DNA from: Sphingomonadaceae bacterium | Lineage (GTDB): Bacteria; Pseudomonadota; Alphaproteobacteria; Sphingomonadales; Sphingomonadaceae | Assembly (NCBI GenBank): GCA_024236155.1 | Contig: JACKLA010000001.1 | Span: forward strand, 620,001-684,000 | DNA length: 64,000 nt | Reading direction: 5' to 3' | Part shown: piece by piece, positions 50,551-59,496 of the stretch | Numbering within the stretch: position 1 is the stretch's first letter | Layout: every line of letters begins with the position of its first letter | Translations under genes and position numbers: made by a program | Notes under the pieces: model-generated | The model's input: only the letters and a program-made list of their open reading frames with translations | Databases searched by the model: none | What the model was told of the DNA's origin: nothing

Positions 50551-50625
50551 TGGTGCTGCTGGGGAGGATTGAACTCCCGACCTCACCCTTACCAAGGGTG
50601 CGCTCTACCACTGAGCTACAGCAGC
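50551..50625 (-). tRNA. tRNA-Thr (GGT)
   Basis: The minus strand folds as a tRNA: acceptor GCTGCTG with CAGCAGC, D-arm, anticodon stem CACCC/GGGTG with loop TTGGTAA (anticodon GGT), T-arm GGGAGTTCAATCCTCCC and an encoded CCA end (75 nt). Its 3' end points toward the accessory island on the left, a common arrangement where islands integrate in tRNA genes. Confidence 0.97.
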
Positions 50626-50716
50626 TAACCGGAATGAGGCGCGGCCTATTGTCGGCCTGTGCCCTGTTGTCAAGCCAAGCTTGAGCGTTTGCACGAATAG
50701 CGGCAAAGCATTTCGC

Positions 50717-50866
50717 ATGAGTGAAGATCAGGACAACAAAATGTCGCGCGAAGACCGGCTGGCGGCCAAGCTGCGCGAAAACCTGCGCCGCCGCAAAGCA
50801 CAAGCGCGCCAGATCGGCGGCGAATCACGCGAAAGCGGTCTTTCCAAAGGCGGCGAGGACAGCTAA
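50717..50866 (+). CDS. Small conserved basic protein, 49 aa
   Basis: ATG 50717 starts SEDQDNKMSREDRLAAKLRE followed by NLRRRKAQARQ and a Gly/Ser tail. The highly charged, single-helix sequence resembles short conserved proteins found just before core genes in sphingomonads. A longer frame from 50681 is less likely. It ends 36 bp before gpmA. Function unknown. Confidence 0.6.
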   Translation: MSEDQDNKMSREDRLAAKLRENLRRRKAQARQIGGESRESGLSKGGEDS

Positions 50867-50902
50867 CGCGGCTTGCTCCTGACACACGGTGGAGCCATCC
50901 CC

Positions 50903-51589
50903 TTGCCCAAGCTTATTCTCGTCCGCCACGGCCAGAGCCAGTGGAACCTCGAAAACCGCTTTACCGGATGGTGGGATGTCGACCTGACCGAGAAGGGCGT
51001 GGCCGAGGCGAAAGCCGCCGGCGATCTGCTGAAAGAGAAGGGCGTACTGCCCACGGTTGCTTTCACATCGTTCCAGACGCGCGCGATCAAGACACTGCAC
51101 TATGCGCTTGAGGGATGCGGGCGGCTGTGGATTCCGGAAACCAAGGACTGGCGCCTCAATGAGCGGCACTATGGCGGGCTGACCGGGCTCGACAAACAGG
51201 AAACCCGCGACAGGCATGGGGATGAGCAGGTCCATATCTGGCGTCGCAGCTTTGACGTGCCACCGCCCGACATGGATGCAGGCAGCGAGTACGATCTCTC
51301 CGCCGATCCGCGCTATGCCGGGATCGATGTGCCGAGGACCGAAAGCCTCAAGCTGACGATCGAGCGCGTGCTCCCTTATTGGGAAAGTGCGATCCTGCCG
51401 GTGCTCGCCAGCGGCGAGACTGTAATCATCTCTGCTCACGGCAATTCGCTGCGTGCGCTGGTCAAGCACCTGTCGGGCATTTCGGACGAGGACATCACCG
51501 GCCTCGAAATCCCCACCGGCCAGCCGATCGTCTATGAATTCGATGCCGATATGGTGCCCGGCGAACGCTATTACCTGAAGGACAGCTGA
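50903..51589 (+). CDS. gpmA: 2,3-bisphosphoglycerate-dependent phosphoglycerate mutase, 228 aa
   Basis: Interconverts 3- and 2-phosphoglycerate in glycolysis and gluconeogenesis, via a phosphohistidine. H9 (LVRHGQSQWN), E87 (RLNERHYGGL) and H179 (ISAHGNSLRAL) form the active site. The start is probably TTG 50903, which gives the standard N-terminus MPKLILVRHG; a TTG at 50873 is also open but adds ten unconserved residues. It begins the run of core genes and is 1 bp from purE. Confidence 0.94.
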   Translation: MPKLILVRHGQSQWNLENRFTGWWDVDLTEKGVAEAKAAGDLLKEKGVLPTVAFTSFQTRAIKTLHYALEGCGRLWIPETKDWRLNERHYGGLTGLDKQETRDRHGDEQVHIWRRSFDVPPPDMDAGSEYDLSADPRYAGIDVPRTESLKLTIERVLPYWESAILPVLASGETVIISAHGNSLRALVKHLSGISDEDITGLEIPTGQPIVYEFDADMVPGERYYLKDS

Positions 51590-51590
51590 T

Positions 51591-52082
51591 ATGTCGGGGG
51601 AAGGGGCAAAGGTCGCGATCGTCATGGGCAGCCAGTCCGACTGGCCGACCATGGAATGCGCCGCGAAGGTGCTGGAAGAGCTGGGCGTTGCGACCGATAT
51701 ACGCATCGTTTCCGCGCATCGCACGCCTGACCGGATGTATGAATTTGCCAAGGGGGCGGAGGCCGAGGGCATCCAGCTGATAATTGCGGGCGCGGGAGGC
51801 GCGGCGCATCTGCCGGGCATGATCTCGGCGCTGACGCACCTACCCGTGCTTGGTGTGCCGGTGCAGTCGAAGGCGCTTTCGGGGCAGGACAGCCTGCTCT
51901 CGATCGTGCAGATGCCCGCGGGTGTGCCCACCGCAACCTTCGCCATCGGAGAGGCGGGCGCGACCAATGCCGGGCTTTATGCGGCGGCGATCCTTGCCCT
52001 TGGTGATGGCGATATCCGCCAGCGCCTGATCGACTGGCGCGCAGCGCGCAGCGCGGCAGTGAAGGAACGGCCCGAGGGATGA
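51591..52082 (+). CDS. purE: N5-carboxyaminoimidazole ribonucleotide mutase, 163 aa
   Basis: Purine synthesis step converting N5-CAIR to CAIR. The class I PurE motifs are present: GSQSDWPTM (13-21), H43 in SAHRTPDRM, and GAGGAAHLPGM, with the C-terminal IGEAGATNAGLYAAAIL. It lies between gpmA and purK; purK starts 7 bp after its stop, the usual purEK pair. Confidence 0.95.
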   Translation: MSGEGAKVAIVMGSQSDWPTMECAAKVLEELGVATDIRIVSAHRTPDRMYEFAKGAEAEGIQLIIAGAGGAAHLPGMISALTHLPVLGVPVQSKALSGQDSLLSIVQMPAGVPTATFAIGEAGATNAGLYAAAILALGDGDIRQRLIDWRAARSAAVKERPEG

Positions 52083-52089
52083 TCGCGCG

Positions 52090-53145
52090 ATGATCGCTCC
52101 GGGCGGGACAATCGGCATCCTTGGCGGCGGCCAGCTGGGCCGGATGATGGCGATTGCCGCCGCGCAGCTCGGCTATCGCTGCATCGGCTATGCGCCGCAG
52201 GGTGACAATGTGGCCGAGGAAGTCTGCGCCGATTTCTTCACCAACAAGTGGGAAGACGCGCAGGCAATGGCGGCCTTTGCGCAGAAATGCGACGTGATCA
52301 CCTGGGAGTTCGAGAATGTCCCGGTGCCGCCGCTGCAACCGATTGCTAGCCTCCTCGCCACGCAGCCGCACGCGCTGGAAACCGCGCAGGACCGTCTGGC
52401 GGAAAAGCGTTTTGTCGAAGAGCGGGGCGGGCAACCCGCCGCCTATGCCCAGATCGATACGATGAGCGGGCTGTTGGCTGCGGTCGACCGGCTGGGCGCA
52501 CCGGGCATCCTCAAGACCCGGCGTGATGGCTATGACGGCAAGGGCCAGTGGCGGATCGACACTGTTCGCGATGCAGAGGGTATGCGGCTGCCCGATATGC
52601 CCACGATCTACGAAGGGTTCGTTGAATTCGACGCGGAGTTTTCGGTCATTCTCGTGCGCGGGCGGGATGGAGAGATCCGTTATTGGGATTCCTCACGCAA
52701 TATCCATGAGGGCGGGATTCTCGCGACCTCGAGCCTGCCTGCCGGGCCGGTGGTGGAGGCGCAGGTGGAGGAAGCCCGGGCGCTTGCCGCCAGGATCGCC
52801 AATGCGCTCGGTTATGTCGGCGTGTTGACGCTCGAATTCTTCGCGACGAAGGAAGGGCCGGTGTTCAACGAGATGGCCCCGCGCGTGCACAACTCCGGCC
52901 ACTGGACGATCGAAGGCGCGGCGACCAGCCAGTTCGAGAGCCATATCCGTGCGATCTGCGGCCTGCCGCTGGGAGACACTTCGACCATCGCAAAGACAGT
53001 CGAGATGACCAATATCATCGGCAAGGATGCGGCAAGCGCGCATGAATGCCTGTCCGATCCGGCTGCGCATTTGCATCTTTACGGCAAGGCCAAGGCGCGC
53101 GCAGGCCGCAAGATGGGCCATGTTACGCGGATCACATACGAGTGA
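52090..53145 (+). CDS. purK: 5-(carboxyamino)imidazole ribonucleotide synthase, 351 aa
   Basis: ATP-grasp enzyme that carboxylates AIR with bicarbonate to give N5-CAIR, the substrate of PurE. The N-terminal GGTIGILGGGQLGRMMAIAA and the ATP-grasp regions KTRRDGYDGKGQWRI and FNEMAPRVHNSGHWTIEGA are typical. Its TGA overlaps the folA GTG start. Length is normal for the family. Confidence 0.95.
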   Translation: MIAPGGTIGILGGGQLGRMMAIAAAQLGYRCIGYAPQGDNVAEEVCADFFTNKWEDAQAMAAFAQKCDVITWEFENVPVPPLQPIASLLATQPHALETAQDRLAEKRFVEERGGQPAAYAQIDTMSGLLAAVDRLGAPGILKTRRDGYDGKGQWRIDTVRDAEGMRLPDMPTIYEGFVEFDAEFSVILVRGRDGEIRYWDSSRNIHEGGILATSSLPAGPVVEAQVEEARALAARIANALGYVGVLTLEFFATKEGPVFNEMAPRVHNSGHWTIEGAATSQFESHIRAICGLPLGDTSTIAKTVEMTNIIGKDAASAHECLSDPAAHLHLYGKAKARAGRKMGHVTRITYE

Positions 53146-53651
53146 GCGAAGAGATTTTCCTCGTCTATGCGCGCGCCGCCAACGGCGCCATCGGGCGCGA
53201 CGGGCAGTTGCCGTGGCACATCCCGGCAGACCTCAGGCGCTTCAAGCAGCTTACGCTCGGAAGCCCGATGATCATGGGGCGGAAAACTTTCGAGAGCCTG
53301 CCCGGCCTGCTGCCGGGTCGGCGCCATATCGTGCTGACCCGCAGGGATGACTGGCTGCCTGAAGGAGCTACGGTCGCGCGGTCGGTCGATGAGGCGCTCG
53401 CCATCGCGCACGAGGGTGCAACCGAAGGCCGCATCGCGGTAATTGGCGGTGCGGCGGTCTATGACGTGTTCCGCCCATTGGCGCAGCGGATCGAAGTGAC
53501 CGAGGTCCACGCGGACTATGACGGCGATACCTTCATGAAACCGCTTGGGGCCGAATGGGAGGTGACGGCGCGCGAGGATCACGGGGCAGACGGCGACCTG
53601 CCGGCATTTTCCTTCGTGACCTATCATCGGCATGATCGGGAGGCTGCATAG
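53142..53651 (+). CDS. folA: Dihydrofolate reductase, 169 aa
   Basis: Reduces dihydrofolate to tetrahydrofolate with NADPH. The frame is open further upstream, but the GTG at 53142 overlaps the purK stop (GTGA) and gives the normal DHFR N-terminus (IFLVYARAANGAIGRDGQLP). W25 and D30 (LPWHIPADLRRF) are the substrate-site residues; MIMGRKTFESLP and VIGGAAVYDVF are the cofactor-binding motifs. Confidence 0.93.
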   Translation: MSEEIFLVYARAANGAIGRDGQLPWHIPADLRRFKQLTLGSPMIMGRKTFESLPGLLPGRRHIVLTRRDDWLPEGATVARSVDEALAIAHEGATEGRIAVIGGAAVYDVFRPLAQRIEVTEVHADYDGDTFMKPLGAEWEVTAREDHGADGDLPAFSFVTYHRHDREAA

Positions 53652-54832
53652 TGATCCGCAAGATACTGGTTGGCCTGGCGCTGCTCATCGTTTTCGCGGC
53701 CACGATCTTCTTCGTCTTCGCCCCCAAATGGGCCGAGGAATCGATGAACAGGATCGACGGCGAGCCATTGATCGAAGTCTCCGCCGAGGCGGAGGCGCTG
53801 CACAAGACGCTGACCATCGTCGACCTGCATTCCGACACGCTGATGTGGGACCGCGATCTCAATGTACGCGGCACGCGCGGCCATATGGACATGCCGCGCC
53901 TGCGCGACGGCAATGTCGCGCTGCAGGTGTTCTCCAGCGTCACAAAGACCCCGAAGGGACAGAATTACGATTCAAACGGGGCTGACAGCGACAACATCAC
54001 CCTGCTGGCGATCGGCCAGCTGCAGCCGATCCGGACGTGGAATTCGCTGCTCCAGCGTTCGCTCTACCATGCGCAGAAGCTGGAACAGGCGGCGGGTGAG
54101 GCGAGCGATCTCCAGCTGATCCGCGCGCCGCAGGACATTGACGGCCTGCTGGCCCGGCGCAAGGTCAAGGGCAATAGCACCGGCGCGCTGTTCAGCGCGG
54201 AAGGGTTGCAGAGCCTCGAAGGCGATCTCGACAATCTCGATGTGCTCTATGACGCCGGGATGCGGATGGCGGGGCTGACCCATTTCTTCGATACGGACCT
54301 CGCCGGCTCGATGCACGGGCTCGAAAAAGGCGGACTGACTGAAAAAGGCCGCAACGCCGTGATGCGGATGGAGGATATGGGGATGATCGTCGACATCGCC
54401 CATTGCAGCCACAAATGCGTGGCCGACATCCTTTCCATGGCGCGCCGCCCGGTGGTCTCCAGCCATGGCGGGGTGCAGGCGACCTGCGAGGTCAATCGCA
54501 ACCTGACTGATGACGAGATTCGCGGCGTTGCGAAGACCGGCGGGATCATCGGCGTCGGCTATTGGGAAGGCGCGGTGTGCAGCACCGATCCACGCGCCAC
54601 GGCGAAGGCGATGAAGCATATCCGCGACCTTGTCGGGATCGAGCATGTCGCGCTCGGCAGCGATTATGACGGGGCGACCACCGTGCGCTTCGACACCAGC
54701 CAGCTGACGCAGGTCACGCAGGCGCTGATGGACGAAGGCTTCAGCGAGGACGAGATCCGCGCGGCGATGGGCGGCAACGCGATCCGGGTGCTTTCGGAAG
54801 GCCTCAAGCCTCTCGGGGACACGGCCCAATGA
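53651..54832 (+). CDS. Membrane-anchored dipeptidase (renal dipeptidase family M19), 393 aa
   Basis: A zinc peptidase that cleaves dipeptides, here with an N-terminal membrane anchor (KILVGLALLIVFAATIFFVFA, residues 4-24), so it acts in the periplasm. Metal ligands are H60 and D62 (VDLHSDTL), the bridging Glu in FSAEGLQSLE, and His residues in DIAHCSHKC and VVSSHGGVQA. The GTG start overlaps the folA stop by 1 bp (TAGTG). The substrate range is not predictable. Confidence 0.92.
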   Translation: MIRKILVGLALLIVFAATIFFVFAPKWAEESMNRIDGEPLIEVSAEAEALHKTLTIVDLHSDTLMWDRDLNVRGTRGHMDMPRLRDGNVALQVFSSVTKTPKGQNYDSNGADSDNITLLAIGQLQPIRTWNSLLQRSLYHAQKLEQAAGEASDLQLIRAPQDIDGLLARRKVKGNSTGALFSAEGLQSLEGDLDNLDVLYDAGMRMAGLTHFFDTDLAGSMHGLEKGGLTEKGRNAVMRMEDMGMIVDIAHCSHKCVADILSMARRPVVSSHGGVQATCEVNRNLTDDEIRGVAKTGGIIGVGYWEGAVCSTDPRATAKAMKHIRDLVGIEHVALGSDYDGATTVRFDTSQLTQVTQALMDEGFSEDEIRAAMGGNAIRVLSEGLKPLGDTAQ

Positions 54833-55755
54833 GGTGGCTCGACCATCGCGAAGCCCTGCCCGAGAGCTTGCGCGGCGGGATCATCGCGCTGGGCAATTTC
54901 GACGGTTTCCACAAGGGTCACCAGGCGGTGGCGGGCGAGGCGATCCGCTGGGCGCGCGAAACGGGCCGCCCGAGCATCGTCGCGACCTTCGACCCGCATC
55001 CCGCGCGGTTTTTCAACCCCGATGTGCCGCCCTTTCGCCTGACCACGCTCGAGCAGCGGCAGGAGCTTTACCTCGCCGCCGGGGCGACCGCGATGCTGGT
55101 GTTCCATTTCGATGCCGAGCTGGCCGGAACCACGGCGGAGGATTTCATCGGCACGCTGCTAGCCGAACGGCTTGGTGTTGCAGGGGTCGTGACGGGTGAG
55201 GATTTCACCTTCGGCAAGGCGCGCGGCGGCAATGTCGAGCTGCTGCGCGAGGTCGGGGCGCAGCATGGGATCGAGGCGCGCACGGTGGGTCCGGTCGGGG
55301 ATGGCGGCGAACTCGTTTCTTCCAGCCGCGTCCGCGAGGCACTGCAGGCAGGCGATCCGCAAATGGCCGCGCGCCTGATGACCCGCCCTTTCGCCATTCG
55401 CGGCGTGGTCCAGCATGGCGACAAGCGCGGGCGGACCATCGGCTATCCGACCGCCAATCTCTCGATCGAGGGATACCTCCGCCCGAAATACGGCGTCTAT
55501 GCCGTGACCGGGCGAATCCTCGCCACGGGTGAGGAATTGCAGGGCGCGGCCAATATTGGCATCCGCCCGCAATTCGATCCGCCCAAGGAATTGCTCGAAC
55601 CCTTTTTCTTCGATTTCTCGGGCGGTCTTTACGGGCAGGAAATCGAAATCGCCTTCCACCACTTCCTGCGGCCGGAGGCAAGGTTCGATTCGCTCGATGG
55701 GCTGCTCGAACAGATGGAGAAGGATTGCAGTCGGGCACGGGGATTGCTGGGGTAA
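54829..55755 (+). CDS. ribF: Bifunctional riboflavin kinase / FAD synthetase, 308 aa
   Basis: Converts riboflavin to FMN and FMN to FAD. The adenylyltransferase domain shows ALGNFDGFHKGHQ (20-32) with the GHxxH-like metal and ATP-site motif. The C-terminal kinase domain has KRGRTIGYPTANLSIE and YGVYAVTGRI. It overlaps the dipeptidase stop by 4 bp. It is followed by a strong repeat/terminator element, ending this transcription unit. Confidence 0.95.
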   Translation: MRWLDHREALPESLRGGIIALGNFDGFHKGHQAVAGEAIRWARETGRPSIVATFDPHPARFFNPDVPPFRLTTLEQRQELYLAAGATAMLVFHFDAELAGTTAEDFIGTLLAERLGVAGVVTGEDFTFGKARGGNVELLREVGAQHGIEARTVGPVGDGGELVSSSRVREALQAGDPQMAARLMTRPFAIRGVVQHGDKRGRTIGYPTANLSIEGYLRPKYGVYAVTGRILATGEELQGAANIGIRPQFDPPKELLEPFFFDFSGGLYGQEIEIAFHHFLRPEARFDSLDGLLEQMEKDCSRARGLLG

Positions 55756-55756
55756 C

Positions 55757-55884
55757 TCCTCTCCCCTTCAGGGGAGAGGGAGGAGCCGCATAGCGGCGGA
55801 GGGAGTGGGGGCTGTCGCTCAGAGGCCGCACTCGGCTGACAAGCCCCACCCCAACCCCTCCCCTGAAGGGGAGGGGCTTTTTTG
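55757..55884 (+). terminator. Repeat element with Rho-independent terminator after ribF
   Basis: A stem-loop CTCCCCTTCAGGGGAG (about 55761-55776) is followed by a second, longer one: CCCCTCCCC-TGAA-GGGGAGGGG (55855-55876) with a T-run (55878-55883). The outer parts are mutually complementary too (GTGGGG and CCCCAC), so the unit is a REP-like palindromic element that is common between genes in this group. The right part is a good terminator for the gpmA-ribF run. Confidence 0.85.
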
Positions 55885-55951
55885 TCTCTCGCCGCCGAAA
55901 GCGAAGCGCAGGCTTTATCCGCGCACATTATTGCCGTAAGCGCCGCGCGCC

Positions 55952-58900
55952 ATGACTGAAAAGCGCGACTACAGAGACACGGTCTTCCTGCCGAAGACCG
56001 ATTTCCCCATGAAAGCCGGCCTTCCGCAGAAGGAACCGGGCATTCTGGCGCGCTGGCAGGAAATTGGCCTCTACGCCAAGCTGCGCGAGGAGCGCGCCGG
56101 GCGCGAGACATTCATCCTGCATGACGGCCCGCCCTACGCCAATGGCGACATGCATATCGGCCATGCACTCAACCGCATCCTCAAGGACATGGTGGTGCGC
56201 AGCCAGACGCTGCTTGGCAAGGATGCGCCCTTCGTGCCGGGCTGGGACTGCCACGGCCTGCCGATCGAATGGAAGGTCGAGGAACAGTACCGCAAGAAGA
56301 AGCGGAACAAGAACGAGGTCGATCCTAAGGAATTCCGCGCCGAATGCCGCGCCTATGCTCAGCATTGGGTCGATACGCAGCGCGAGCAGCTGAAGCGGCT
56401 CGGCCTGATGGCGGATTTCGACAATCCGTACCTGACGATGCAGTTCGAAAGCGAAGCTACCATCGTCGCCGAGCTGATGAAATTCGTCGAAGCGGGCAAC
56501 CTTTATCGCGGATCGAAGCCGGTGATGTGGAGCCCGGTCGAGGAAACCGCGCTGGCCGAAGCCGAAGTCGAGTACGAAGACATCACCTCGACCCAGATCG
56601 ACGTGGCGTTCGAGATCGTGGAATCGCCGATCAAGGAACTGGTCGGCGCGCATGCGGTTATCTGGACCACGACCCCGTGGACGATCCCGGTGAACCAGGC
56701 TTTGGCCTATGGGCCGGATGTTGAGTACGTTCTTTGCCGAACCAGCCTCTACCACCCATCGGGGGGCTACGACCAAGCAGCTCTGGATAAACTCGATGGC
56801 CTTGCACCTTGGCTTGGCGGCGAGTTTCTTGTTGCTCGTGAGCTTAGGGAAAGCCTTTCGAAACGGCTCACATCTGCAATTCGCAAACTGTCACCCGACA
56901 TTGAGTGGTTGAGCGGCGTAGAGATTGAGCTTGAGCCTTCCACTCAACGCGCCGATGAGAGCTTCCGGCAGGAAGCAGATTACATTTTCAAAGGCTCCGA
57001 GCTCGCCGGAACCGTCGCTCGCCACCCGATGCACCATCTCGGCGGTTTCTACGCCAAGCCGCGTCCGTTCCTGCCGGGCGATTTCGTCACCACCGACAGC
57101 GGTACCGGCCTCGTCCATATGGCGCCCGATCATGGCGAGGACGATTTCGACCTGTGCCGCGCCAACGGGATTGAACCGCAATTCGCGGTGATGGATGACG
57201 GGCGCTATCGCGACGACTGGCCGTGGCTGGGCGGCGATGACGAGCGCCGCCGCAGCGTGATCAACAAGCCGTTCAATTCGCCCGAGGGCCCGATCTGTTC
57301 GGATCTTCGCGACGCAGGCGGGCTGCTTTCGGCGAGCGAGGACTATGCGCACAGCTACCCCCATTCGTGGCGCTCGAAAGCCAAGGTGATCTATCGCTGC
57401 ACGCCGCAGTGGTTCGTGCCGATGGACAAGCCGATGAACGTGGGCGATTTCGACGTCGCCGTGCCCGAAGGCTTCGGCGCGGCGGTCGCGCTGTTTACCT
57501 CGAAAGATCATTCGACCCTGCGCGAAATCGCCATGCGCGAAATCGAGCGGGTGAAGTTCTACCCCGAGAAAGGTCGCCGCCGCATCGGCAGCATGGTCGA
57601 GGGTCGCCCCGACTGGGTGCTCAGCCGCCAGCGCGCCTGGGGTGTGCCGATCACGCTTTTCGTGCGCCCCGATGGCACCTATCTGCAGGATAGCGAAGTC
57701 AACGCCCGCGTCGTCACCGCCGTGCGCGAAGAAGGCGTCGATGCGTGGGATGTGGCGCGCAAGGCCGAGTTCCTCGGGCCGAACCACAATCCCGACCACT
57801 TCGAGATGGTCACCGACATTCTCGACGTGTGGTTCGATTCGGGCTGCACCCATGCCTTCACATTGGAAGGGGATCGCTGGCCGGATCAGCGCTGGCCCGC
57901 CGATCTCTATCTCGAAGGCAGCGACCAGCATCGCGGCTGGTTCCAGTCAAGCCTGCTCGAAAGCAGCGCCACCCGTGGCCGTGCGCCTTACGATGCAGTT
58001 CTGACCCATGGCTTCACGATGGATTCCAAGGGCAAGAAAATGTCGAAGTCGCTCGGCAACACGATCGACCCGCTCAAGGTGATGGAACAGACCGGGGCGG
58101 ACATCATCCGCCTGTGGGCGCTGTCGGTCGATTTCACCGAGGACCACCGCATCGGCGACGAAATCCTCAAAGGTGTCGGCGACCAGTATCGCAAGCTGCG
58201 TAACACCTTCCGCTACATGCTCGGCGCGCTCGACGGCTATATCGGCGACATGTCGGACAACACCGAGATTCCCGAGCTGGAGGTCTATATCCTCTCGCTG
58301 CTGGCCGATCTCGATGCGAAGATGCGCAAGGCGGTGGAGGAGTATGACTACAACACATACACCCGCCTGCTGATCGATTTCTGCAACGAGGATTTGAGCG
58401 CCTTCTTCTTCGATATCCGCAAGGACCGGCTCTATTGCGATGCGCCCGATGCCGGCGCGCGCAAGGCTTATCGCGCGGTGCTCGATATCCTGTTCCACGC
58501 CCTTGTGCGCTACGCAGCACCGGTGATCGTCTTCACTGCCGAGGAAGTATGGCAGACGCGCTATCCCGAGGATGGCGAGCAGGGTGGCAGCGTCCACCTG
58601 CTCGACTGGCCGAGCATCCCGCAGGTCGCGGCTGACAATGCGCGGTGGGATGCCCTGCGCGCGCTTCGCGAACGGGTGACCGAGGCGATCGAGCCGCTGC
58701 GGCGCGACAAGACGATCCGTTCGGGTCTTGAGGCCACAGTGGTCGTGCCTGCCGCGGCTGTGCCCGAAGGCTTTACCGACGAACAATTGGCAGAGCTGTT
58801 CATCACCGCGTCAGTCACGCGCGGTGATAGCGATGAAGTGACCGTAACTCGCACCACCGACCACAAATGCGGCCGTTGCTGGCGCCTGCTTCCCGAAGTG

Positions 58901-58966
58901 ACGGAAGACGGCGCGCTGTGCGGTCGCTGTGAAGAGGTCGTCTCGGAAATGGATGCTGCGGCATGA
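55952..58966 (+). CDS. ileS: Isoleucyl-tRNA synthetase, 1004 aa
   Basis: Charges tRNA-Ile and edits misactivated valine. The class I signatures are HIGH (68-71 in GDMHIGHALN) and KMSKS (696-700), and a C-terminal zinc motif has C973/C976 and C990/C993. The editing domain is interrupted between about residues 262 and 345 by a segment not typical of the rest of the protein (RTSLYHPSGGYDQAALDKLD onward, encoded at about 56735-56985) with different codon choice (TTG, CTT, AGG). It ends before GSELAGTVARHPMHHLGG. Start ATG 55952 matches the usual N-terminus. The gene overlaps lspA by 4 bp. Confidence 0.95.
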   Translation: MTEKRDYRDTVFLPKTDFPMKAGLPQKEPGILARWQEIGLYAKLREERAGRETFILHDGPPYANGDMHIGHALNRILKDMVVRSQTLLGKDAPFVPGWDCHGLPIEWKVEEQYRKKKRNKNEVDPKEFRAECRAYAQHWVDTQREQLKRLGLMADFDNPYLTMQFESEATIVAELMKFVEAGNLYRGSKPVMWSPVEETALAEAEVEYEDITSTQIDVAFEIVESPIKELVGAHAVIWTTTPWTIPVNQALAYGPDVEYVLCRTSLYHPSGGYDQAALDKLDGLAPWLGGEFLVARELRESLSKRLTSAIRKLSPDIEWLSGVEIELEPSTQRADESFRQEADYIFKGSELAGTVARHPMHHLGGFYAKPRPFLPGDFVTTDSGTGLVHMAPDHGEDDFDLCRANGIEPQFAVMDDGRYRDDWPWLGGDDERRRSVINKPFNSPEGPICSDLRDAGGLLSASEDYAHSYPHSWRSKAKVIYRCTPQWFVPMDKPMNVGDFDVAVPEGFGAAVALFTSKDHSTLREIAMREIERVKFYPEKGRRRIGSMVEGRPDWVLSRQRAWGVPITLFVRPDGTYLQDSEVNARVVTAVREEGVDAWDVARKAEFLGPNHNPDHFEMVTDILDVWFDSGCTHAFTLEGDRWPDQRWPADLYLEGSDQHRGWFQSSLLESSATRGRAPYDAVLTHGFTMDSKGKKMSKSLGNTIDPLKVMEQTGADIIRLWALSVDFTEDHRIGDEILKGVGDQYRKLRNTFRYMLGALDGYIGDMSDNTEIPELEVYILSLLADLDAKMRKAVEEYDYNTYTRLLIDFCNEDLSAFFFDIRKDRLYCDAPDAGARKAYRAVLDILFHALVRYAAPVIVFTAEEVWQTRYPEDGEQGGSVHLLDWPSIPQVAADNARWDALRALRERVTEAIEPLRRDKTIRSGLEATVVVPAAAVPEGFTDEQLAELFITASVTRGDSDEVTVTRTTDHKCGRCWRLLPEVTEDGALCGRCEEVVSEMDAAA

Positions 58967-59475
58967 GCCTGTTCACCAAACCCCGCCTGATCGGCTTCGT
59001 GCTGGCACTGGTCGTTTTCGCGGTCGACCAGTGGGTCAAGAGAATCGTCGATGTCGATCTCGGCATGCGGCTGGGCGAGACAATCGACCTGCTGCCGTTC
59101 TTTGACCTCACTCGGGTGCACAATTTCGGTGTGTCGATGGGCATGTTCACGGCCACCAGCCCGGAAATGCGCTGGGGCCTTGTGCTGGTCACCGCTGCCA
59201 TTGCGCTGGTCGTCACCATCTGGATGCTGCGCGAGAAGGCGCAGTGGGACATTGCCGGCCTTGGCCTGATCCTCGGCGGGGCACTGGGCAATATCGTCGA
59301 CCGGGTGACGCTCGGCTATGTGCTCGACTATGCCGATTTCCATATCGGGGATTTCCGCCCCTTCCTGATTTTCAACATCGCCGATGCCGCTATCACCATC
59401 GGCGTCGTCATCATCCTTGCCCGCGCGCTGTTCATCCGCGATAAGGGCGAGCAAGCACAGACCGAACCGGCGTAA
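58963..59475 (+). CDS. lspA: Lipoprotein signal peptidase II, 170 aa
   Basis: Removes the signal peptide of lipid-modified prolipoproteins at the inner membrane. Four transmembrane helices are visible, with VDQWVKRIVD after the first. The two catalytic aspartates are in GALGNIVDRVTLG and FNIADAAITIG. The ATG overlaps the ileS stop (ATGA). It is followed by a lipoprotein gene that is its likely substrate. Confidence 0.95.
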   Translation: MSLFTKPRLIGFVLALVVFAVDQWVKRIVDVDLGMRLGETIDLLPFFDLTRVHNFGVSMGMFTATSPEMRWGLVLVTAAIALVVTIWMLREKAQWDIAGLGLILGGALGNIVDRVTLGYVLDYADFHIGDFRPFLIFNIADAAITIGVVIILARALFIRDKGEQAQTEPA

Positions 59476-59496
59476 GCCAACCGGAGAGCCTTAGTT

